From Astrothelium macrocarpum (taxonomy: Eukaryota; Ascomycota; Dothideomycetes; Trypetheliales; Trypetheliaceae), in NCBI GenBank assembly GCA_021030915.1, contig JAGEMR010000015.1, positions 248,001 through 312,000 on the forward strand: a stretch of 64,000 nucleotides of DNA, given 5' to 3'. Each line of letters starts with the position of its first letter. Positions within the stretch are counted from its first letter, which is position 1. Shown in pieces: positions 32,975-44,412 of this stretch. A program made the position numbers and the translations under genes. A model generated the notes under the pieces. The model saw nothing but the letters and a program-made list of their open reading frames with translations. It was not told the origin of the DNA and ran no database searches.

Positions 32975-35441
32975 TCAATTTCCATTCGTAGGTAATGGCG
33001 TCTCAGGAGGGGGCGCGCCAGTCTTCCTGCGGCCAAAGATGCCCCTCGAACGCGACTTATCCCGCGGTCTCTTTTCCTTTTCCTTCTCCTTGTCCTTTTC
33101 CTTTGCTTCCTTTTTCGAGACAGATCGACCACGACCACGTGTCCGCCGTTCGGGTGGCTCGTCCATGTATTTATCCTTGTAGATCCTATTACTCCAACAT
33201 TAGTCTCTATCATTACACGCGACTCCATCCAATCAACAGCCCCAAACATGAGCTTTACTCCTCGAACAAAAAAAAAAAAGAGAAAATCACATACCAACTA
33301 TTTCCCGCCATACTCATCCCCCCTTCCTCCGCCATCCGATAAAACCTCGCCGCCTTCTTCAAATCCTTCCGGCAGCCAATCCCCTCGGTATAGCAGAACC
33401 CAGCCTCGGCCAACGCATCCACATCGCCCCAGCTGCCCGCAATCTCAAAGCAGCGCAGCGCGAGGCCGCGATCCTGACCGACGCCCCAGCCGTTCATGTA
33501 GCTGACGCCGAGCTCGTAGATGGCCAGCGCGAACTGCGCTTTCCGCGTCTTCGCCTCCGCATCGACGATGGGCGTGGGCGTGCGTGCATCGCCCGGCACC
33601 GCCGACGACGACGACGGCGCGGCCGGCGCAAAGGCTGCAGCGGCGTCGTCGGCGACTTCGAGCGACGCGCTGTCGACGGCTTTGCGCAGCCAGGTGATGC
33701 CGTCGGCGGGCGCGGCGCGCATGCCCCAGCCGTGGCGACAGGCGAGCGCGTAGAGGAGCATGGCTGTAGGGAGACCCGCGTGCGCGGCGAGGCGGAGGTG
33801 GTAGGTGGATTCTTTGAGGAGGCCGTCAGAGTGAAGCTGGATGCCCTTGTCAAGGTGTTCTTGTGCGGTGAGGTCCGTAGCGGGGGTGGGGGTTTGGGTG
33901 CGGGAAGAGGGGTGGACGTGAGGTCTGACGGTGGTGGTGGAGGAAAAGGAAGGCGCGGAAGGTTTGGATGTGTGCGAATTGCCCTTGGCAGGCGGCGCGT
34001 AGTGGTCGTCGGCGGACTGGCTGCGAAGAGGGCCCATGCCGGCTTGAAGCTGGAGTGGAAGGCTGGGAGGAGCACGTGGATGACCAGTCGGAGTGGACGG
34101 GACGGATTGTGATTCAAAATTTGGCGAGTCGAATTGGAAATGGTGGAGCCAGGAGTTTCGCAAGTGAGTTACAGAATCCCGTTCCAAGGTCCTTCCACGA
34201 GGCAAAGAGTACTTGGCATAGATATAGGATGGTGCAGGTCCAGCTCCAGTAAAACACCCATCTCCGTTTCCCATACCACTTGCATCACTCATTGGGGTAG
34301 GCATGTTTTGCTCCAAGTACGATGTGGCCGATCCGGTCCCAGAATCCTGCCTTAACGGAGAATCAACGGATGGTCTCGTCTCATTTGAAGGCAGTGTCTC
34401 TAACGATGGTCTTGCGAAGGAGCTTGCATTGGAGGCTTGTCTTAATGGCACATCAGTAGTGATTGGTTTGCTATTCCCTGATCGACTAAGAGGTCTCGAG
34501 AAATTGACTCCAGCCCGTGGCACTCGGGTGCCGCCAATAGAGTAATCAGAAGTGACAGAGGGCGGACGCTCCTTGTTCGTAGTGTACGGAGAAGATGGTG
34601 GTTGTGAACCAGAAAAGGCGCTGCTCCCCGATAGCTTTCTCGGCCTCGAAGACTCAGATTCCGTAATAGATCGATTATCATAATCATCGCCCGAATCCTG
34701 AAGCCCAGATCGGATACTGGATGGGCTTCGAGCTGCTCGGACCTGCGGCGAATACGGCGGCGCCAATCTGACGGACCCGTTGCTACGAGCACCCGTTGTC
34801 GAAGATGTCAGCCCACGCTGTCTGGGCTGCATGTTCGTATATGGATCAACACTTTGTTGACCAGTCGCTGTTGGAGGTGTCGGCTGCTGAATCTTGTAGC
34901 GCGTATCAATCGCCTCGGGAGACGACGACCTCGGAATCTCAAAGTAATCTCTAGCTGGAGAAGGAGTCATTTGTGAGGGCGCTGTATTTTGTCGTATCAA
35001 TTTTGGTGGTTCGTCACTTTCGCTCTGAAGCAATGGATATTGTGAGATTGGGCGATTTGGCTGAGAAGCATATTGTGGATTAAAGCCGGACGGCGCTTCT
35101 TCATCGTTGCTTGCCGATCGTTCAGCCCGAGATTCTGATTTTGCACTTAACGGGCTCGAAGCGCCTGCTGATTCTGACCTGAGATATCCGGGCCTTGGCC
35201 TCGCAAACTCGTTTGCTATATCCAAATATGGCAATCTGCTAATTCTTCGGCCATTTTGTTGTTTTTCATCAAACTTCTTTGCCAACATGCGAGAGGTCAG
35301 GGCAAAGGCATCCAGTGGTGAAAGCGCGGGGGGCACCTCGCCCGCTCGGGGTGAGGGTAGGTCGCCCAGGTGTATGTTCGGTCGTCGTATATCATTTGAG
35401 GACGCAGACCTCAGGTCGATGAAGTTTGGTCGCTGAGACAT
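32975..35441 (-). CDS. Sel1-repeat protein, Skt5/Chs4-like chitin synthase activator family
   Basis: Two exons, complement of 32975-33185 and 33295-35441, give 785 aa. The 109-nt intron has a GTATGT donor and a GACTAAT branch site. Splicing rebuilds GNSWIYKDKYM, a typical end of Sel1-type proteins. The first 500 residues are low-complexity and Ser/Pro-rich. Sel1 repeats occupy about residues 525-715 (LRLAAHAGLPTAMLLYALAC, ALAIYELGVSYMNGWGVGQD, AEAGFCYTEGIGCRKD). The last 60 residues are highly basic and charged (KEKDKEKEKEKRPRDKSRSR). Skt5/Chs4 proteins activate and localise chitin synthase III. The canonical C-terminal CaaX prenylation box is absent here, so this may be a related Sel1 protein and not the true Chs4. 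The 3' half of exon 1 shows a strong GC island. Confidence 0.72.
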
Positions 35442-36780
35442 GGCCGTCTAGACCAAGTCGACTCAGTTGCAATATCTCCAGTAATGTGCAATGGCGGCAT
35501 ATGAAATACGGTGCTTGGGAGTAGGAAAGAGTGAGATTATGGTAATGAATAAGGATTGGAGGGACAACGGAAGCGGTGAATTGGTATTTCAGGCGGTCAT
35601 GGACTATTCCCGAGGCAGAAATCACGATCGGGTGAGGCTCCGTGAAGTGAATGTGAAGGATCGTCAGGTGTGGCGGAGCTTTGCGTCAATTGGTGGTGGG
35701 GAAGAAGAATAGAGCCAGATGGTAATTGGGAGCACAATCGCATCGATCAAAGGGACAGGCGGGCAAGGCAAGAGCGATGACGGGCAAAAGAGTGACAGCG
35801 ATGCTCGAAGCACATGGACAGAGGGAAGATGAGAGGAGGTGTTGCTGTTGCAAGTGGCCAAGGGGTTTCACGTCTTGGCGTCGATGGACGGCGATGATGC
35901 AGGGGTGCTGGGTAGCAGGGCAATAATACACGGACGCTATGCGAACACGCGCATCGCACGGATGAAGCCTCCAAAGGACTTTCTTTTGCAAGCGCCGCTT
36001 CCTACCTAGCCGTCTTGTTCCACCTGGTTCTCTGCTCGTCAGCAGCACCGGCAGCTTGTGCCCTGCATGTATGATATTATGAGTGAGAGATTGCGGCGTG
36101 GTGAATGCAAATGGAACACTTCCGATCAGGGGCCGCAGTCGTTTCCAACACTGCGAACTAAGACGCCAATGCTCCGCTCGCAATGACGCACCATTTCATG
36201 CCTCGTGTCGCAGACTATCAATAGCCTCAAGAAACGCAAGGGTGCACCGGCAAAGCGAGACATTGGATTTGACCAGCTGTTTCCAAGCACTGTGTCTGAA
36301 TCTGAGTGTACCACGCTTCCCTGCTCCAGCACTCCTCGCTCCCGCCAAGATCAGATGAATTCAAGTGATCTCGGCCCGAAATCCTGCCGGGTACCTGTAA
36401 GATCAGCAGCCTTCTTCAGCCTTACCCACGCACCTTCACACCGTTAGTATCGCAATGTTCCGACCGGACCCACACACCGCCCTCTTCGACCCTTTTGGAC
36501 CCTTTCTGCACTTGTTTCACTTCCCTCCGTTCTCACCAACCGTATCCGTCGAGGCGCCTTGTATACGAATTCTATACCCCAGACACTGTTCTCGCAGCCG
36601 TAAGTTGGGAGCAAATGACGTGGAAAGGTACTTTTCTAGTCTCATTATGAATCGTACGATGCGCTAGAGTAAAGAATTATGAATACCTGGCCGGAGATGA
36701 GAGTACCCGCCCTAGCTGGATCGCCATCCAGGAATATCATCAAATTCTCCGTCCAATCAAATCGTCACCACTGCAGATGA
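35442..36780. other. Intergenic 1.3 kb upstream of the Sel1-repeat gene
   Basis: No supportable gene. Because the genes on either side are both on the minus strand, this contains the promoter of the Sel1-repeat gene and the 3' flank of the DUF1776 gene. Confidence 0.5.
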
Positions 36781-38240
36781 TCATGCTGCGTTTTCCACCT
36801 TTTCCCATTGACCTGAACGAGCACTGTCTTCAGACGTACTCGTCTCATCTCCTCGGTCATTAATTGTCATTTGGCGAATTCCGAGCATCCACTGCACCAT
36901 TGTTGCTGGAACCCAATTTCCTACCAACTCGTACGCCATACTGCCTCTACCGACCCGCCAAACTGGTTTTGGTCGTCTTTGGACCAGCGCATCAAACACT
37001 GCATTATGCAGCTCGCGTGATGAACTACCTTTTGCAGTGCCAGGCCTGGAAGCAAGATAATTGCGCCCATAAGTTGCTCGCGCCGATGCTGGCCATGAGC
37101 GCAGGGCATTCGCTGGTATTTTCTGCACGTGTTGTCGTCCGCCAACATTACTTAGGTCCAGCTTTCCAAGTTTTAAGTGGCAGACGTTGATGCCGAGTGT
37201 TCGTAGCTCGCCGGCTAGAGAATAAATAAACCCCTCCAAGGCACCAACAGCGCTTGCTTCTACACTGCTGAACGGTGACTTCATAGAAGACGTTGTGCTT
37301 GGTGTGAGTAAAAGTATTCGCGCTTTGAAGTCATGAATGGTTTGAAGAAAGGCTTGAGCTGTGTATATGGTGCCAAGCACTTTTACATTCATTACATCCG
37401 CCCATTCTGAAGGTTCGATTGCCTCCACAGGTCCAGTAGGATAATTCAGATCCGGCACAATCACTAGTCCAGCAAAGTTCAATTTGTGTGGTGTTGCGCC
37501 AGCAACTGCGTGGTGCGGGTTTACGAGCAATTGACTAAACCGATCCATGGCATCTTGCGTGGAAGCCGGCTATGGTGCATTAGCAAGTGCATTCGTTCAA
37601 AATACCAAGGGCCCCTGGAAGGTATTTCTTGTCGCTCCATCCGACATTCGCATCCCAACAGTGTTGCCACTCACCTCAGTGATGTCCATATACAGCGGCC
37701 TAATATCCACCCGCCCATTCTCCTGTACTTTCTGCTCCTCTCTTGCACTCCCTGCCAGCACATATACCACAAACCCTCTCCTCTCTAAATCCATCACCAC
37801 AGTTTTCACCAGCGGACTCTCCACGGGCCCTGCCACCACCACCACCTCACTCCTCGCTCCATTCCCTGCCCGCCTTGCCCGCCGTTTCTTCACATGTGCG
37901 CGCTTCTGTTGATAAAGCAGCACTGCACCAGTCCCGAAGAACGCTACCAGAGCTGCTGTAAATGCGCGATGCTGTGAGATCCATCGCCCCAGGTGTTGAA
38001 ATGAGGTACTAGAGCCGAGAACAGGCAGTCGCGGAGCGGGAGGGGGTGGCGGAGGCGGCGCTGGTCGGCCAGCATAAGTGGCACGTTCACGAATGTAGTC
38101 TGCGGCAATATCAATGTATCGGTCGAGCGCGTCGGCGGCGTTGTTGACCTAAGGTGGGGACAATTAGATATCAGGCTTGCATGGGATAATGGTAACAACG
38201 AGCGTACGTAATTGAGGACTTGTTGGGCTTCGTTGGACAT
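36781..38240 (-). CDS. DUF1776 family protein (SDR-like, membrane-anchored)
   Basis: Three exons, complement of 36781-37569, 37675-38148 and 38208-38240, give 431 aa. Exon 1 is only 11 codons (MSNEAQQVLNY). Introns are 59 and 105 nt, both with CTAAT-type branch sites, and joining restores MDITEPASTQDAMDRF. A single hydrophobic helix (FTAALVAFFGTGAVLLY) follows a polyproline stretch. Next comes an SDR-like Rossmann pattern (VVVVAGPVESPLVKTVVMDL; NFAGLVIVPDLNYPTGP; NVKVLGTIYTAQAFL). The classic YxxxK catalytic pair is not obvious. This matches the fungal DUF1776 family, whose biochemical role I do not know. It may be a membrane-bound oxidoreductase or a non-catalytic relative. Confidence 0.75.
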
Positions 38241-38734
38241 TTCGATGGAAGCAGATGTTTGATAGCAAGATTAGGGTAGCTGGACAACCAGAGAATGTCA
38301 AAGTCAAAGGTCAATCACATGTGCGTCATTACAGCCCGTCTCGTTATTGGGTGGGGTGACGGCCAGCATAAAATTATACACCGACGCAAGGCATTCACAA
38401 CACTTGCACCCTTCTGGTCACTCTGCTACTGGTAGAGCATCAGTCACTTTTACTAGCATCGGCGTTGGTGAAGCTCCTGGGAGTTACGTAGGAGTACGAC
38501 ATGTTCCTTTAAATACGACGTGATTTTTTCTTTACGATTTGTAACTTTACGATTCCTCACGATTCCTTTTCTTCTAGGCGGCCAAGTTGACGTGGACACT
38601 TTAGCAACGCCAAAGGTTACTGCATTATTCTTCACTTGACAAGCCAAGGTTGCGTTTCCATTTTCATCCATGTTGAGTTCAACAGTCAGTTTCATTCGTC
38701 TCAATCAGGCCATCAACCGGAATTTGTTTTCAAA
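38241..38734. promoter_or_regulatory. Divergent region DUF1776 / WSS1
   Basis: This is 494 bp between divergent start codons. The WSS1 frame is open from an earlier ATG at about 38669 that would add 22 unconserved residues. I place the start at 38735. Confidence 0.5.
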
Positions 38735-40376
38735 ATGAGTGGTCACGGTCGGAACCAGCACAACGTAGGCGACGAGCACGAAAGGACGTATGCAAATGTC
38801 AAAGAGGTTGATTCTCATTTCGGATACTATGAACATCTTCGTGATCTACCAAGGCAACAAGAAGCGCTAGAGAAACTAAGAAAAATCGCATCACTCGTTA
38901 AGCCTATCATGAGAAAACGCGGCTGGCGGATCAGAGCATTGACGGAATTCCTTCCTGATGACACCAGGCTACTAGGTACCTCATACCTGTTCGAGACATT
39001 GATAGAAGACGTTGTCGATGCTCATTCGCTGCCATAGGGTTAAACGTCAACCAAACGGATAAGATCTGCATTCGGCTGCGATATACCCCTGATCCATCCC
39101 AATTCCTTCCAATGGAAACTGTTGTGGATACCATGTTACACGAGTAAGTCTAAATGAACCTCAGCATCGGCAAGCCTGCTAACATTGTCGTGGATTGGCA
39201 CACGTGGAGCATGGACCCCACGATGGAAAATTCCATGCCCTGTGGAACCAGCTCCGCGACGAGCACTACTCCTTGTCCATGAAGGGCTATACCGGTGAGG
39301 GATTCCTGGGTCAAGGCCGCAAACTCGGTGGCAGACGAGTTCCTCTGGCAGAGATGAACCGACAGGCTCGCGCAAACGCAGCTGAGAAACGTAGCACGCT
39401 CAACAAGGACGCAGGGGGGCGAAGACTTGGCGGTACGCCTGTGATGAGAGGTGCAGACATGCGCAAAGTGATTGCGGATGCTGCTTCGCGTCGTACGACT
39501 ATTACGCAAGGCTGTGCATCCGGGACAAGGGATGGACCGAAACTCGCTGAACAAGCATCAAAGAATGGATTCAAGACGCAAGCAGAGGAAGACGATGCGA
39601 ATGATCGTGCGATTGCTCAAGCGTTGATGGATCTCATGGAGGAAGAAGAAAGTCAACGTCTGGATGAGGCAGCAAGTGGTAGTCGCCCTTCCGGCGGTTT
39701 GGGCTGGAGTGCAGAAACCGGATTGTATATTGATGGGAATGATAATGATGATGACGATGAGATTGTTGACATGGGAAGCCAGCCGGTCCAGAAGAATCCG
39801 ACGGAGCTAACCGCGTATGGTAATAATGGGAATCCATCTGGAAGCAAGAGTTCAGCCTCTACCATCTCGACCAGTCGTCCAGTTTCCAGATTAGTCGCCG
39901 AGGCAGAGGCAAACGCCTCCAAGAAAAGACACGGGTCAGGCATCCCAGTCCATCAGCCTCGAGTGGTACCGACACCAGATATCCCATCTGCTCGATCCGG
40001 ATCCGCTTCGTTACCAGCGCCAGATCTAGTCCCAACCCAATCGGCGCCGGCACGGTCACCCTCGGAGAATTGGGTTTGCCCAGTCTGCACGCTGGAGAAT
40101 CCGATGCAGTATCTCTGCTGCGACGCCTGTGGGCTGGAGCGGCCCAGCAGCGGCACCGACAATCATTCGTTCCCTGGCATAGGGCCTGGCGATGCCGCCG
40201 GTATTGGAAGCAGCACGTTGGGTGGCCCGGCGTGGGCTAATGCAGGGCAGTCTGGGGAAGCGCGGCCGTCCATCCGCCCAGCTTCGATTGGGTGGACCTG
40301 CAGGATGTGTGGGAATTTCATGGAGACGAAATGGTGGACGTGTGCTCGGTGTGGGACAATGAAGGCATCCTCGTAA
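38735..40376 (+). CDS. WSS1: WLM-domain metalloprotease Wss1 (DNA-protein crosslink repair)
   Basis: Wss1/SPRTN-type proteases cut proteins crosslinked to DNA and bind SUMO and Cdc48. Exons are 38735-38975, 39038-39143 and 39194-40376, giving 509 aa. Intron 1 (62 nt) is canonical. Intron 2 is forced by frame. It has a perfect GTAAGT donor and a GCTAAC branch site, but its 3' end reads TGG instead of an AG. It splits the zinc motif His-Glu|Leu-Ala-His (residues 115-119, then His122). The WLM core continues as VEHGPHDGKFHALWNQLRDE. Two RanBP2-type zinc fingers lie at the C-terminus (CPVCTLENPMQYLCCDACG and CRMCGNFMETKWWTCARCG), the usual position. The middle is disordered and may hold SUMO- or Cdc48-binding motifs. 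The family is certain; whether the gene is intact depends on the acceptor. Confidence 0.85.
39144..39193 (+). other. WSS1 intron 2 with apparent GT-GG ends
   Basis: The donor GTAAGT and branch GCTAAC are standard, but the only in-frame junction to LAHVEHGPHD places GG, not AG, at the intron end. Upstream AGs fail because a TAA lies in the needed frame. A one-base difference (TGG versus TAG) would restore a normal acceptor. Confidence 0.6.
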
Positions 40377-40799
40377 AAAAAAAAGGGTAGGGAAGGTGAC
40401 TTGGGGGGGAGCCCCGTCACGAATCTCGGGTATCGATAAAGCTGCATTTTTTGGGGGGTACTGTGACAGATGCAGCAGAGTGAGGCGTAGGGCTTTAGTC
40501 AGTCAGTAGTAGCGGCAAGCTCTGAGAAAGTGGCTGCATTGCATCGCATGGACAGTGCTCATCCCGGCGGCTGGCTTTCCCAGTTGCGCCGTCTGGTTTG
40601 ATCGGCCGAGGGGACGAGAGCTTTCCATGATGTCTACGATCCCCATCTTGGTGCCTTCGCTTCATCATTTCCTGTGGAAGATCCTGCTGCAAGTCATTCA
40701 GCCGCACGTAGAAAACGGTGCAGCATGTAGTGCATAGGGTTGCGAAAGATCTACGGGCGAATAATGTCAAAAGGGTATCTGAGTATCCGGTAATAGAGT
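40377..40799. other. Convergent 3' region WSS1 / YTH1
   Basis: This is 423 bp between converging stop codons. It contains A and G homopolymers near 40375-40410 and no gene. Confidence 0.5.
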
Positions 40800-41620
40800 T
40801 CATCTCCGCCTCCATCCTTGATGCCGCCTACCCCTACCCCTCCACTTGTTCTGAGGCCCGCCCTGATCTTGACTTTTTTCGTATTCACGCTCTTGCTCCT
40901 CCTGCAGCTTGGCCTGTCTCGCCAACAGCTCCTGCTCCTTTTGTTCAGCTGTCTTGATGACCCGAACCTCCGGTTTCTGTAGATCGTCCGGGAACCTGGG
41001 ATGCGCACCCTCCTTGCATGTCTTACCATTGGGGCAGAACCCAGCCAGATAGAACGGGCATAGAGAGACCTTGCGGATGTGCTTATTGGCACAGTACGGA
41101 CCCAAGGGACAGAAACCGCGCTCGTAGTGAGGACAGGCGGGTCGTTTCAAATCGCTGTCCAGGTGCAAGTAAAGACAATCATCCGCATTTTTGGGACAAG
41201 TTCCATCCCGCGCCCAGTAGGTGCACTCGGGCATGCCACGGATATTGTACTCGTGCAGATATTCGCATGTGTCCCCTTTCTTGCAAAGGCCTCGAACCCA
41301 GTGCTTGCAAACCAGACTAAAGGCGGAAGCTGGTCAGTAGCTCAGAAGACGACATGATTACGTACTCTGGCGCGTACTTACTTGGGGTAGACGGTAGAAG
41401 TAGGATGCCTATCAGGGCACTCGTTTCCAAGTGGGCAGTGCCCTTTTGCATGGGCCGCACATATTGGACGACTTGGGTCTATCCCAAACCGGTATTCTCG
41501 TCGGAGAAAGTCGCTGAAGGCAAAGGCGTATGCTGGAGCTGGAGCTGGAGCTGGAGCTGGAGCTGGCTCGGCTGGAAGGCCGTTATCGGCCGCTGCTCCA
41601 TTCTGAAGGTCGACCGCCAT
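40800..41620 (-). CDS. YTH1: mRNA 3'-end processing zinc finger protein Yth1 (CPSF30)
   Basis: Yth1 is the CPSF30 subunit of the cleavage and polyadenylation complex and reads the poly(A) signal. Two exons, complement of 40800-41316 and 41382-41620, give 251 aa. The 65-nt intron has GTAAGT and a CTGAC branch site. Five CCCH fingers are present in order: CAAHAKGHCPLGNECPDRH, CKHWVRGLCKKGDTCEYLH, CTYWARDGTCPKNADDC...H, CPHYERGFCPLGPYCANKH and CPFYLAGFCPNGKTCKEGAH. The C-terminus is a charged helix followed by an Arg/Gly-rich end. The start is taken at MAVDLQNG. An in-frame ATG 105 nt upstream adds residues not typical of the family. The N-terminal Pro-Ala run is encoded by a hexanucleotide repeat. 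Confidence 0.93.
41532..41566 (-). repeat. Hexanucleotide repeat (GCTGGA)n in YTH1
   Basis: Five perfect copies of GCTGGA plus five bases, on the + strand, encode the Ala-Pro run near the N-terminus of Yth1. A change in copy number would keep the frame. Confidence 0.9.
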
Positions 41621-42285
41621 TTGGAAGTGGGGAGAGCGATGGGAAAGTACAAGAAGCAAGGTCTGATTAGCGGAACACCCCGTAGTCTTGGGCGGACGGA
41701 GCGGGATCCTGGAGCTTGGAGCCACTGTGGCGCTGCGAGCATGGGTGATGATAAGAGAGGGGAGGCCTAGGATCAGCCGAGCAAAAGATGGAAAGGTTTG
41801 AAAAACACCGTGCAGATCGATCAGGGCGTGCAGGGCCAGGACGGCTTCCCCACCAGCAAGGCGAGCAAAATGCCTTGTGCCGTCCCCGCAAAGCGTGGCA
41901 GATGGACGTTGTTGTGCGTGTTAGCGTTGGCGTGGTGGTGACGATGGCGGTGAAAATCCGCACCCAGCACCTCAGTCAACCCAGCAGCGCTGCTATAAGC
42001 ACGCCAGACACGCTCTCGCTATTCATGCCGCCCTAGCTGCGACTGCATCATGCCGACGCAGCGATGCATCATCAGCAGTAGGCTGCGTTGGTACGAGGCA
42101 GGGAAGCCACCCCAGTTGAGCCAACAGCGTGGTCCGGCTGCCTTCTTTTGGACTGACCACACCGGCATCCCACTGTGGCCTCTAATTACGTTCGTGCCCA
42201 CAAGCGAGCAGCTGTCGCACAAGTGGCCGGCGCTTGTTTTGTGTGCATGCCGTTGCTTGGCACAATGATCGAGGGCCGCAACGTC

Positions 42286-42328
42286 GGGCCTGCTGGGCCT
42301 GCTGGGCCTGCTGGGCCTGCTGGGCCTG
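42286..42328. repeat. 9-bp minisatellite (GGGCCTGCT)
   Basis: Four perfect copies of GGGCCTGCT followed by a partial fifth. One frame would read Gly-Pro-Ala repeats, but no gene surrounds it. Confidence 0.9.
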
Positions 42329-42758
42329 GACGTATGGAACGTACGAATCCGTTGCATCTGCAAAGCATTTACGATCGTGACCAAAGCGGCGAGCAGGCTA
42401 GTGCAGCATCGTCTGCTCGCGGGATAGCAGATTTCTGTTAGGCCACCGTGCAAAACCCGTCTGATGGCGTCTTTTCCATAGGCTGGCAAGACGCCGCTCC
42501 ACTGACCATCAATCCTGCGAATTCACGATACCGTCGATCCCGTTGTAGCCCTGGGCGAGCTTGGCCTCTGGGCCTACGCATCGCTGCAGATCCTCTGGCG
42601 CCACTTATCCACTTTGCTCACCAGCACCTCTGCAATCCTTCCGAGGTCAAGATGCGATCTCGATGATAACCATGTTCACACGAACCACAGCACCTGAAGC
42701 AATCCAGCCTGGTCAACACTCATGCATATGATTTCAATTTTGGGGTTTATCCCTGAGC

Positions 42759-42782
42759 CTTTATAGGCGCTTGCCTATAAAG
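42759..42782. other. Perfect 10-bp hairpin
   Basis: CTTTATAGGC is followed by a GCTT loop and its exact complement GCCTATAAAG. It lies about 300 bp upstream of the chitinase start codon. It could be a palindromic protein-binding site or a structured element. No known consensus was matched. Confidence 0.8.
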
Positions 42783-43088
42783 CCTCTCATCTGTATTGAA
42801 GTGGTTCGCTATGCAAGGAAAGAGACCCGGGCTCCTGGGCACGCCGCATTACGGTGAGCTTGACCTGCTTTTCCACACGGCTTCACGAGAAATTTATATG
42901 TAATGGGTAATCACCCGGGGCGAAGCTCCTTCCCGATCCTAGCTCCCATTGGAACTCTTGGATAGAGTTCTGCAGAGTTGCTGTGCTTTGCCGTTGTTTT
43001 GTACACTGTTACAGAAATACGCCAACCCAAATCACCGTCTTTGTTGCTACTCAGAGTTAGATGTGTGTGCGGCTCAGCACAATGGTCC

Positions 43089-44412
43089 ATGTCTTCCTTT
43101 ACTAGTCGATCACACCCATTTGGATCAGTTTCATCTTTGGGTGAGCAAAGTATGGCTGGATCATACGGACCCCGACGACCTTCATGGATTGAACAAAGAG
43201 AAGCGGCTCACTTCTCTCATCTCCAACCAAGCATGCTGCCATTTAACCCACCGCCTGCGGTGAACATGTATGTCAATGCTGTATATTATCCAAACTGGGG
43301 CTTCTACAAACAATTGCTGCCTTCTTCGCTGAATATTGGAGTAATCTCCCACGTTTTTTACGCTTTCGCGTGGGTCAAGCCAGACGGCACAGTCTATGTA
43401 TGTGCTCACCGTGGCCCGTTGATTACGACACCTTCAACTAAAACAGATTCAAGCTTAGCGATGAGTGGGCAGACACACAGGCTCCTGTTGATGGCACGCA
43501 CGGGAGTCTTCGCGCCTTGTGCCAGCTCAAACGGCGTCGTCAAACGCTCAAAATCATCTTATCCATTGGTGGCGGCGGAAGCGGTAGTGAAAATTTCCCT
43601 ACTGTAGCGCGAAACAGCACTTCTGTCAATACATTTGCTCGAACTGCCAGGGACCTTTGCCTAGCCCACAATCTCGACGGAATCGATAGTCAGTCCCTGT
43701 TTCCGAATTTTTCCGCATCCACTAACATGCAGCAGTTGATTGGGAGTATCCAACGGACCCCGAGCAAGGCCGAGACTATGCAAAGCTCCTGGCTGTTACC
43801 CGAAGTTGTCTTCCTAGGCCTCGTTTCACAATGACATCTGCTCTTCCGGCTGGACAATGGGCCCTCAGGAACATTGATCTATCCGCAGCACACGCTTTCT
43901 TGGATTATATTTTACTCATGGCTTATGATTTCTCTGGACCATGGTCGGAGACAACAGGACATCAATCGCAATTGCATAACACGTCCAGGGCGACGCATGA
44001 ATATTCAGGCGTCTCCTGCCATTCAGGGGTCTCCTATCTTATCAGTCAAGGTGTTCCTGAGCACAAGATTCTCTTGGGAGCGCCGGCCTATGGTCGTTCT
44101 TTTCTAGGCGCAAACAGTGTTGACCAAAGGTACTCTGGCCAGGGTGGAGAGGATGGTTGCTTCCAATTCAAAAGCCTGCCTCGTCCTGGCACACGAGAGT
44201 TGGTCGATGTGAACTGTGGTGCAGCATACTGTGCAGGTGGCGACGGAGGCTTCGTAACGTACGACAATCCAGACACGATAAGAATGAAAGCGCAGTACGT
44301 CAAACACCACGGGCTAGCCGGGCTGTTTTATTGGTCCGTTTTGGGTGACGCAGAGGGTAGACGGAGTCTTGTCTGTAATGGCTTTCAAGCACTGCACAGC
44401 TTCGACTATTAA
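43089..44412 (+). CDS. GH18 chitinase (class V, non-secreted type)
   Basis: This is a glycoside hydrolase family 18 endochitinase. Three exons, 43089-43397, 43454-43688 and 43736-44412, give 406 aa. Introns are 56 and 47 nt with canonical ends. The first strand reads MYVNAVYYPNWGFYKQ, and the chitin motif ILSIGGGGSG matches SxGG. The catalytic DxxDxDxE is complete after splicing (DGIDIDWEYP, acid Glu185), and the intron cuts inside it. MAYDF and the C-terminal GLFYWSVLGD complete the barrel. No signal peptide or chitin-binding module is visible. This resembles the intracellular/autolytic ChiB-type group of filamentous fungi. The first about 50 residues are unusual, and the start could be a later Met (for example the one before AGSYGPRRPSW). 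Confidence 0.85.

Larger units (their letters stand above)
41621..43088. other. Intergenic between YTH1 and the chitinase gene
   Basis: This is about 1.5 kb holding both 5' flanks (YTH1 minus, chitinase plus). It contains a 9-bp minisatellite and a perfect hairpin, listed separately. No gene is supported. Confidence 0.55.

Noticed and set aside
42175..42441. ORF with Gly-Pro-Ala collagen-like repeats
   Set aside because: The repeats come from the 9-bp minisatellite. There is no surrounding gene structure.
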